Shown here piece by piece: positions 55,370 through 64,000 of a stretch of DNA of 64,000 bases. The notes beneath the pieces were generated by a model. It searched no databases. It had not been told where the DNA came from and was given only the letters and a program-made list of their open reading frames with translations. The position numbers were made by a program, and so were the translations under genes. Numbering within the stretch: position 1 is the first letter of the stretch; each line of letters begins with the position of its first letter. Origin of the DNA: Allacma fusca (lineage: Eukaryota; Arthropoda; Collembola; Symphypleona; Sminthuridae); NCBI GenBank assembly GCA_947179485.1, contig OX359246.1:13454001-13518000 (forward strand), read 5' to 3'.

Positions 55370-57213
55370 ATGTCTCGAGGAAGCTTTTGCAATGTAATTG
55401 CAGGAGCCAGTGGACGAAGGACTTCTGGAAGTGTATTTTTTATTTTCTCTGTAGCAACAGTAATTTCAATAGCAAGCGCCATCCCTTCAAGTAGTAAAGA
55501 CATCCTTGACAAGGTGGAGCTAGTAAATCCGCTACAGCTTGACCAGGTAAGACTTTTTCGTACAAAATGTCTGCAAAATTATATTCTTGCTTTGCTGGAT
55601 CACATTTCGAAGTTCATTTATGTATACATGAGGGTAAAAAAATTTAATTGTACAAAATTTTTGCAGGTACTTGGAATAACACCGTACGAATCGATTGCAA
55701 AGCTGGTCATAGCAGTGAACCTCCCGAATCCAGGACTGACCTCGGAAGGTCAAGATGTGGTGGAGTCCAGTTTGAATGCTATCAGGACGGAATTCGGCTC
55801 AAGTTTGGTCCCGCGCTTTCATCAGCGTTTCCCGCCACATTCGATTTTGGCGAAAACATCCAACTTTGCCTTCGGGACTGAGGATCAGATGAGGACCTAC
55901 ATTAACATTGTAAAGGATTTTAATTTGACTTTTACTTTTGTTAAGAAATTGTCCTTCTAGAATTTTTTCATTAATTTTGATGTTTTGATGTTCAGCTGAA
56001 CCAGAGCGATTCAAGGGGTTTCTCCCTCACCGTCCTCAACTCCAGCAGTTTTGAGACGTTAATGAACTCGAAGCTTGGAGAAATTCAATCGGATCTACGC
56101 TACGAGGATAATTCCATCCTAACCCCAGTAACCATCCAGAAGTACAAAACAATATTACAAGACTACCTGAGATCCAGCTTAATCTCCTGCTACAATCGGA
56201 CACTTCCTCAAGATCTCATCGGAAACTTCGTCCAGGATAAGTTAAAGGAAATTTACGATCAGGATCTGCTACCGAATGGCTACAAATTCGCCATTCCTCC
56301 CGGGGACGATTTTGACCTGTACTTGAACCAATCCCTGGCCGATTGTTTATTCACCACCCGTCGGGTCTACGTCATGGTGAATGTCCCAGTCGTCCGGGAG
56401 CAGGCGAAATGGAAACTGTACCGAGCTCACCATCCCAAATTTGTTTTCGATGACAAAATATGCACCGCCGGACCAGATCAAGATAAATTCTATGCCTTTG
56501 ACAGTGACCACGAGCAAGTGTTGGAATTAGACCCTACCTTAAAAACGACTTGTAAGATGGACGGGTTCAATCAGCTCTGTCTGATGCCTTCCTTACCCTC
56601 CCAGAAGGTCTCTTCGAGAAGGTCAAAGAACGGGAAAGTACAGACCAGGGATCTGGAAATGGATCCCGGTCATTTAGTCAGTCGGACCTGTGCCGCTGGG
56701 ATCCTTAATAAGTTACCTCTGAACGAGTTGAAGGACGAGTGTGGGTTCGTTTGCCAGGAGGTCACCCCAGATGAGTACTTTTTTAAGGAAATGACCCCTC
56801 ATACAGTTTTCCTTACAAATACCAAGAAAGCAAGGATCTTCTGCCCCAGGAATAATTTAACGAGAGGATTTGAGCGTATTGGGACTGTCAAAGTGGAGCT
56901 TCATTCCTGTGACTGTTATTTATGGGCGGATGAGGAGTTTGATTCTTTCCAGTCTTGTTTGGACGGGAAGAAGAGCCCTTCTGGGGCGGGTTCCCTGGAG
57001 GATTTTACTATCTCATATCTAATACCTTTGACTTGGACGAAGAATAGTGCCAAGAGTATGGTCATGGAGGACACTATCTCCTTCCGGATTAAGAATTACA
57101 AGGAAATCATTGACTTTGAATGGCTCAAGAAGATGACTGGGGATGAGAAAGAGGACCAGCTCAGTTTCGGAGCAAAGTACTGGAATTTCTTTGATGATGA
57201 GTATCGGGATTAG
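55370..57213 (+). CDS. Secreted protein resembling baculovirus-F/errantivirus-Env ectodomain (domesticated candidate)
   Basis: Three exons: 55370-55546, 55667-55909 and 55996-57213. Introns of 120 and 86 bp (GTAAGA...TTTGCAG; GTAAAG...GTTCAG) are both in phase 0, giving 545 residues. The first 45 or so form a signal peptide with a long basic lead (VFFIFSVATVISIASA). Near residues 264-285 is VMVNVPVV followed by a W/Y-K-L-Y-R segment, and near 409-425 HTVFLTN and IFC followed by a Cys-rich HSCDCYLW. That order of a beta-strand PLV-type motif, a Cys-rich middle and a sugar-protein-like end resembles the F/Env glycoproteins of baculoviruses and errantiviruses. There is no C-terminal membrane anchor and no clear fusion peptide, and the introns show that it is a host-resident gene. 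Captured Env genes are known in insects (for example Iris in Drosophila). The resemblance is by eye and could be wrong. Confidence 0.5.
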
Positions 57214-57598
57214 TACGGACGGAGATTAGAATAATTCCTTCCAAGAACATGCTACGTGCATACGTGCTAGTGAACACACTACAGCTATACATATGTATGT
57301 GTGCCTCTGTATTTAAAGACTAATGTTTTTCCATTAACCAATTTATATATTGTATGTGCCAACCTCATCCCTTTTTAAAGAAGATGACATATTTGAAAGA
57401 ACTGTAGTAAATTACTTGTATGTATTTTAATGTTACGTTTTGTTACGCCCAGCATTTCTTGACTGTTGCTTTAATCAGGCTGTTTTTTTAGTAACAGACA
57501 TTTTTGAATGATTTGCGTAGATCCGAAAAATATTTTTTATTTTATTCACGGATTGACTTACGAACATGTAAATAATTAAAAACGCATTGGCAATATAA
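57214..57598. other. Spacer between convergent genes
   Basis: Holds the 3' ends of two convergent genes. No other feature is seen. Confidence 0.5.
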
Positions 57599-58295
57599 TT
57601 ATTCCAAGTCAGAGGATTTGGGTTTCGTAGCACTAGTACAAGTCACAATAGCTGTTGAACCTGATGCCATACTGCTTTCAATATTTTTGATAGCAGGTTT
57701 CCCTTCTACAATCTCTTTCACTGTGAAACTGCAATCCCCATAATAGTCAGATGACCAAGGCCAGTTATCATCGTAAAATTCGAAAAGCAACATGTCCTAA
57801 AAAATGCATAAATTTTTAATGGGGACATTTACAAATAAATTTCCCTTCTTTAGGGTCACGCCTCAATAGAAAATGTATTTATTATGTATTGCAAGTGAAC
57901 TTGTACCTGTTCGTTACTTGAGCTGCAAGTGTATTCACCTTTGAATTCTCCACTGTTTGTCTCTGACAATGAAGCCGTTTCAGCAATTAACACCTGTTCA
58001 CTGTCTACTGGTTTGGAATATATTTTGCAGTATGGATCACATTTCTGACCAGGGTAAAACCAAGGCTCGCAATCGCCCATGTCCCTGTATGACCACAGTA
58101 AGGAAAAGAATAGGGATTACGAACGTTATTTTATGTATTTTAAGGAGTGGAAAAATACGCAAGAAAAATTAAATAAATGTGAAAGTTAATTAGTTACTTG
58201 AATGCCACCGTGAAAGAAACATTTCTTGAGGTTCCAGCAACAAATATGACGTTTGTCACTGCCAGAAATAGCAGTTGGTATGGGCGGAGAAGCAT
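57599..58295 (-). CDS. Small secreted C2-domain-like protein
   Basis: Three minus-strand exons: 58295-58198, 58084-57907 and 57796-57599. GT-AG introns of 113 and 111 bp are in phases 2 and 0, giving 157 residues. Residues 1-21 are a signal peptide (QLLFLAVTNVIFVAG). The remainder reads like one C2 fold: CDPYCKIY (the calcium-loop-1 D-P-Y pattern), then DMLLFEFYDDNWPWSSDYYGDCSF, matching the typical LLFEVYDDD...D..IG..SF second calcium loop. Cytosolic C2 domains bind membranes in a calcium-dependent way; secreted single C2 domains are less usual and are known, for instance, attached to perforins. Six or so cysteines suggest disulfides suited to the extracellular space. Alternatives are another beta-sandwich secreted protein. 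Confidence 0.55.
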
Positions 58296-60393
58296 TTTGA
58301 TGGAACTCGGCGTAACATGAAGACAAAAATTCTGCAAATGTTTTCACTTTAATCTTCTCTATATTTTAGCAAACAGCCCCTGCACAGTTCGAAATTACAT
58401 GTGTTTGTGGGAACCAGCAGTAAAGCTGGAAGTCTCTTTTGCACTAACTCAAATATGAATGGCCATTTTTTTATACTCGTTCCAAATTCATGTGGATCCA
58501 TTTCATCAGGTCCAATGTCAGAACCATTGCAATCAGTCATTGTAACTGTAGCGCCATTTTTTCGAAATAACATTTCCGCGTGTTTGCAAAAAATTGAAAA
58601 TATAATATTTTGATGAAAGTCAGTGCGGAAAGATGGACTTGATATTGAGCAAATGCGACAATCAACTGAAGGCTCAGAGAGGCTGCAGCACGCAGTAGCC
58701 GTAGTTGTGTGGCAATGCTTACATTTACTTCAAAGTATAGGTGTATTTGCGCATTGATTGATTTTTTATTATTTATGTAGACTATTTGTATCTATCTCAA
58801 ACAAGGTAGAGACTCGATATCAGGAAATGAATACAATTGGAAAGGTCGACATTTTTGAGATAAGGTTCTGTTCAATCATAAACAGGGTGTCAAGGAACAT
58901 TTAATGTACTATAGTTGTTGCAAGAAATACTTAGCAAATTTTTTCAAATATTTTCCAAAACCTGCACTTTATGTACATATGTATCAAAATATCTGGCTGT
59001 ATAGTGACCAACAATTGAATACTTACGAAGGGTCAGGAACATTTTGACGGTTTGAATTCCAGACGTGGTATAGATTTTTTAAATAATGCTTGATTGGTTT
59101 TCAACTGCATGTAATACCGTAGTTAAAAATATTTAGAGAATTGTGGGTAGCGAACCAGAAGATAATTATTAAACTTACAAGTTAAAATAGGAAGAGCGGA
59201 GGTTCCTGTTCAATCTATATGTTCTGAGAGGTATGTAAGATCCCTGTCTGTAGGGAACCCTCAATGTTAGCGGAGTAGTCTATTTTGAAGCCATGATGAT
59301 CTGTTGGAAAATTCTGTTTGTAAATTCTGAAGGCAGGACAAAGGCTTCTTGGTAGTCTGTATCCGTCTGGTGAGGGTTACTGTAAATTGTAATCCATACA
59401 AAGTGCCTACATATTCATTTAATTTATTTGCAGGAAGATGTGGGATCATTTCATCTGTAAATAGCTTCCCATAGTAATGCTCTACATGGGTAAGTACTAT
59501 TGTGCTGGTGCATCGTGCGTATGCATGTTTTTATTTGTTCAGTCTATTTTCGGGTCGTCGTACATAACTTGAATAAATCCATCCCACCAAGACCATGCTG
59601 CTTGTTCTCACATTTGACTTCTTCACCGACTTTGAACTTGAACTTCCTGAAAATGAAATTAGAACACGGAATTAGTGTGTTACCATCGGCCCGCTTGAAA
59701 TGTTTAAAAGAGTGGAACAAAGTGGCTATATTTTGTCATACGAAGTAAATACCATGTTATAAAATATGTCTAAAATGTGAAAGCTTACTGCTACGAGTTT
59801 AAGCTTTAAGAGTGTTGGAACATGTATTTGGAGCCATTCCGGATTGCCAGGGTGGTAACTCCTGCAAATATTGTTAGAACAGAAAGTTTATTTAGGAAAT
59901 CCTTTCAAAATGTTTACGGATTTTGGGCTCAAAAATAATACTGTTTATTTTAACATCATCTTTTTCCAAGAATTACTTTTATCACTCGTTTATATGAAAT
60001 TTCCAGGGAGCTATCAAATGTCCCTGCGTTGAGAATTATTTCAATGAGTTATAACAAAGTGAGGTTGGGACCTGGGACTGTTGGGAGACATTTTGTCTCA
60101 CGAGCGTAACTGAGAAATACCCGAAGGAAGAATTTTTGTCTTATCATTAAATCATGATACATATGACAGTTGTAAGAATATTTCTAAAAACTATTCGCAT
60201 AGCAAATTTGATTGCAAAGGGATTCATTTGTGGCGATAAGAAACAAAAAACAGCAAAAACAAATAGTGCCCACTATTCTATAGTTCCTTGTCCCTTGTAT
60301 ATAAACTACTTTTCATTTTTAAAAAACCTGGGGCTGTTATTTTATTTTTGATTCCTTTCAGTCCCTTTTATTGATAAAATAACAAGTAAAAAA
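58296..60393. other. Intergenic stretch
   Basis: No supported gene. The minus-strand frame at 58349-58573, just upstream of the C2-like gene, might be a 5' UTR frame. The frames near 59267-59748 overlap on both strands without family signal. Confidence 0.35.
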
Positions 60394-60519
60394 ACTCCAA
60401 CTGTATTCCGGTTTTGGTGGCAACAACCACAATTACGTCCCGCGTCCGTAAGGCCAGCATATGAATCTGACGTAATTGTTGGATATTGCCACCAAAACCG
60501 TAATACATATAGTTGGAGT
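60394..60519. mobile_element. Short palindromic element (MITE-like)
   Basis: About 126 bp that folds back on itself. ACTCCAACTGTATTCCGG at the left faces the inverse of ACTCCAACTATATGTATT at the right, and CGGTTTTGGTGGCAA and AATTACGTC recur in both arms. The arms are about 55 bp each with several mismatches and a small gap. No target duplication is clear. Confidence 0.65.
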
Positions 60520-63500
60520 GCAGGCCCCAAAATATATCCATTAAATATAAGTGGCGCTGGCTTTGTTTGTGCAGACAAAATGCACTGAACCTTGATTTTA
60601 CTGCAGTTCAAGTAATTAATCGTAATGCTGGGTATTTAGATAGCCTGGCCTAAACTTCTACAAATTACGGGCTGGGACGAGGACTTTCTACACTCATTCG
60701 TCTGCCGGCCTGTGTGTTAGCTTTTTATGTACCAATGTATACATACACATATACTCGGTATAATCACACCCTCAGTGTCGTAAACATTTTATATTATAAT
60801 TCACAGACTTATTCTTAGAGAGAGTGAAAGGTAAGCTATACTTTATCGGGTGACACAACTACAACAGTTTACTAGACACACATGTGGTATCCATATCCTA
60901 CGTAGGTATTTTGATGGGAGAGCAATCTACAGAAGTTAAAAGCAGATATAAATAACTGGGGGGAGGGGGTATTGTTAAATTTTAACATTGTAAAAAGGTG
61001 AAAGCACATGGCTGGTTTTTTGCCAATTAAATCTACAATGCTGCAAGGTTTACCACGGAATTTGCTAAAATGCCCGAATCCCACCACTAAGGTAAAGCTA
61101 CAGGTCGAGAGGGAATTGATGTATAAATGGCAGGAAGAGATAAGGGTCTTGGCACCATGACGCTCTCAGTTGGAATAACAACCGTTGCAGTCTACAGACA
61201 TTGTCAACTCATCCTGTGAATCATGGTAAACATTATATGAACCTATGTCTGGTTTCAATCATATCAACTTCTTAATTAAGAATTAAGATCGTGATAGTAT
61301 ATATTACCAAAATTTCTGTATTTTCAGGGTTTGTATCCGGAATAGATATTATATCAAAAAGCATTTCTAGTAAGTAAAGTTGGTATGTATGTATATCAAA
61401 ATAAAGAAGCTTCCTCGCATGGACGTAATTTGTACCTTAAAATTAACAAAGTATTTTCAGCCTTATCTGGGTGTGCATGCCGCTTGTTGCTGACAATTTC
61501 GTTGCTCAACATTAGCGTTGTTACTTGTTGTTCCGATTCTCAAATTAGTACAGAAACTGACCTATACAAGCCAGTAGTCATTAAAATTGACCCTGGTGTA
61601 GTATTATGTATCAGTTGACTGCAAGCTTAAATAGTCAGTAAATATTTGCCCTTAAGTTATATATAGAGTCATGTTTATTATCCGTAAGATACTATCTTAA
61701 CACTTTTTATTGACACTAAATCAAAAACAAAAAGATAAATACGTTCAGTTGTGATTATGTTATATTAAGAATAAATATCTCGTAAATAGGGATTGTTCAA
61801 GAGCTAAAACATTTGGAAGTACGACTAAAAAGTAGCTATGATTTAGCTTTCATACCTTACTCGCTAAAATAAATTCAAGGGCCGGGAAATCATTCAAAAA
61901 TAGTTCTTTTTCGAGCCCGATCAAAAGTTATTGAGCACCATGAATTTCAGAGAAATTAAAAATCCTCTAACAAGCAAGAGCATTTTTGTAATGAAAATAC
62001 GAAATTAGATTCTTAATTATTTATGTAATGTGCCGTAGATACGCCAAAACCCCAATGTCTAAATTCAAATAACTTCAGAACGGCTTCAAGTTTCAAACAA
62101 ATTAACACATTCAAAATCTAACGCGTGATTCCTTAAAAGGGCTAAGTTAGGAGGCTGAGGGTTGACTTTGTATGTTAAGTTGCAGTTACAGATCGAATCA
62201 GCTTCAATTCTTAGTTTCCACAGGAGAACTTCTTAAATGTATCTCTCACCGGTCAGAAGCAAGCTTGGGTCCAATTGCTCGTACAAATAGACCTCGAGAT
62301 GGAACGTTCCTGCTGTGGCAGGGATCGACGTAGCACAAAAAATGTACACGGAAATGTACCCTCCGATTTAGAATATGTCATTTAAAGTTTGAGCCTGGTA
62401 AGCTGAAATCAGCAATCATCTTCCCTAGAAATAGTTCTAAAACCAACAGTTTGTATCCCACCAACGCACATCACACTATATGTATTAGGGTGTTTGTAAA
62501 CATTAAATTAGTACAAATAGGAGATCCTTTTGCTGGAAAAATCCAAATGGAACGAGTCACATTTCTGGCGTCCAAGTTCACGGAACCTTATCTCTACAAA
62601 CAGTAAGATCATCATTCCAAAAACAAATTCGTTGCATAACCATCGGATCACTCTAGACTCACGTGACAGCCAATGACAACATATTTCGGCGACAGGACGA
62701 TGTAGCACCAAAATCTCCAATTTATCGGATTTAGATTTGAACAATAATTCATAAAGCTATAAAAATTGTCAGGGTCCGGTCCATTTGTTTTAATATAAAT
62801 ATATCCTACGTCGTAAAACCCCATTTGCGTAAACGGAGATTACTTGATACTCGGAACCTTCAACATTGTCGCCATTAGCATAAATAATCCTCATGGGAGT
62901 TAAAAGAAAAGACATTTATTTTTAATTACATATGCACTCAATAATAATTAATCACATCACACCTCCAGAACGGACTCTCTCACAAGGCCATTTTCTTTCG
63001 AATGTTAAAACTGTCTGTCTCATTTGTTCCCGTATAAACCTACAATGTTAATTTTGGTCTTTACAGTATATGGCCATTAATGAATTTCAGCATTGAATAT
63101 TTCCCTCAATTTTGCTTATGGGACAAAATAGAATCCTTAAATTAAAAGCTTCGTTATCAAAACTCTTCCCTTTGATTTTGGATAGCTGTTACAGTGAAAG
63201 TGGACTGCATCTGTAAAAACTGCATGCCAACAAATACAAAAATGATTGCGAATACGTTAAGATCCTCCAAACGTCGAGGATCCTTGAAACCATGGAATTC
63301 CAAAGGTTGCAATCATAAATCCCGTGAGGTAACTCTTCCTTATGTATTACAATGTATCAAAAAAAAATTCCCCGAAACCTACGGCTATTACAGAGATCAT
63401 AAGGTGTTTAAGTTTCTCCGTATTACTTGCATCCACAGGGCCAGTAGCTTTTAGTTCCATGAACGATTGTGGACAGTGGACACTCAAAACATGGATTGAT

Positions 63501-63801
63501 GGTACACAAACTGAATTGTACAATAAATTGGAGTCGGTGGGCTTTAGGAGCTGATACCTGGAATTATGTCTGAATGGTAATTCACTGTTTTATAGAATCC
63601 CTTAATCCTGTTGGGAGATAATGAGCCGAATCTCAGAGAGATTTGTGAAATGTTGTGGGCTATATATATTAGTCCTACAAGGTTTCAAACCTTCATGTTT
63701 TCTTTCTCCAGTTCTGCTGGGAGCATTTTCGGAGGCCAAGCGTTTAATCATACTATTTTTGTGTGATATAGACAACCCAATCAACCATAAAGGAGGGGAT
63801 C
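60520..63801. other. Intergenic stretch
   Basis: Short frames at 61385-61618 (with a hydrophobic LLLTISLLNISVV segment), 62508-62744 and 63194-63554 are present. None has convincing splice partners or a known family, so I list none as genes. Confidence 0.35.
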
Positions 63802-64000
63802 ATGAAGAAAGTTATTTTTCTTCTGTTCATTCTGGTACGTCCTAATATTTATTTAAATCTGAGCATTGATATTTGGAGGGCCTGCTTGAACTGTACAATA
63901 TTTCCAAAATTTGTCTGATACCTAAATCCATTTTTAAACTTGACTGTAATTGTATTAAATTTTAATTGCATTGAAGATCTTATCAGCAAAATGAAGGGAA
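63802..64000 (+). CDS. Possible first exons of a secreted protein, cut by the window edge
   Basis: An ATG at 63802 opens MKKVIFLLFIL, a short signal-peptide core, and meets the strong donor GTACGT at 63835. An acceptor candidate TTATCAG near 63986 would continue in phase 0 to the edge. Only 11 residues support this; it is a weak call. Confidence 0.3.

Noticed and set aside
58349..58613. Frames on both strands just upstream of the C2-like gene
   Set aside because: No family signal, and they overlap each other. One may be an untranslated leader.
61385..61618. 77-residue frame with a hydrophobic segment
   Set aside because: It could be a signal-peptide exon, but no downstream exon can be joined with confidence.

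Overview
The window looks like an arthropod nuclear genome segment. It is AT-rich, has short GT-AG introns (about 70-250 bp), an insect-type seven-transmembrane chemoreceptor gene, tandem lipid-transfer genes and a dense load of transposable elements. A springtail (Collembola) or other hexapod is my best guess. That is inference; nothing read here fixes the species.

Layout. 0-3.9 kb: a USP-like cysteine-peptidase ORF and an unrecognised three-exon gene, separated by a hAT-type non-autonomous element. 3.9-13.2 kb: a very homogeneous satellite of 55 full units in two lengths, 167 and 165 bp. 13.2-17 kb: little coding signal, with a GAACTGA-rich block. 17.0-18.1 kb: an intronless ORF that is the NPC1 N-terminal sterol-binding domain on its own. 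18.5-22.5 kb: three non-autonomous DNA transposons. 22.7-47.8 kb: three minus-strand paralogues of a SEC14-like/CRAL-TRIO family whose members carry signal peptides. The second paralogue is split at intron 1 by an 11.28-kb Ty3/gypsy retrotransposon (28549-39830), complete except for one in-frame stop in pol. More short DNA transposons, a decayed gene and a two-exon unknown gene lie between the second and third paralogues. 50.6-52.3 kb: the chemoreceptor gene. 55.4-57.2 kb: a three-exon secreted protein resembling the ectodomain of baculovirus-F/errantivirus-Env proteins. 57.6-58.3 kb: a small secreted C2-like protein. The right edge may hold the first exon of a secreted protein.

Working together. 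The sterol-binding NPC1 domain and the secreted SEC14-like cluster both point to extracellular or endomembrane lipid handling. The third SEC14-like gene has three AGGTCA direct repeats with 1-bp spacing (DR1, the HNF4/RXR type) 190-360 bp upstream, which fits lipid-responsive control. This link is an inference.

Most notable. Six non-autonomous elements each have 8-bp target duplications and hAT-like ends, and each is packed below its ends with degenerate arrays of a short motif; two related elements share one motif. The retrotransposon has a textbook -1 frameshift site (GGGAAAC, UGA, hairpin) between gag and pol, a single in-frame TAA inside pol, a tail of about 630 residues after integrase, and an extra 283-residue ORF of unknown role.
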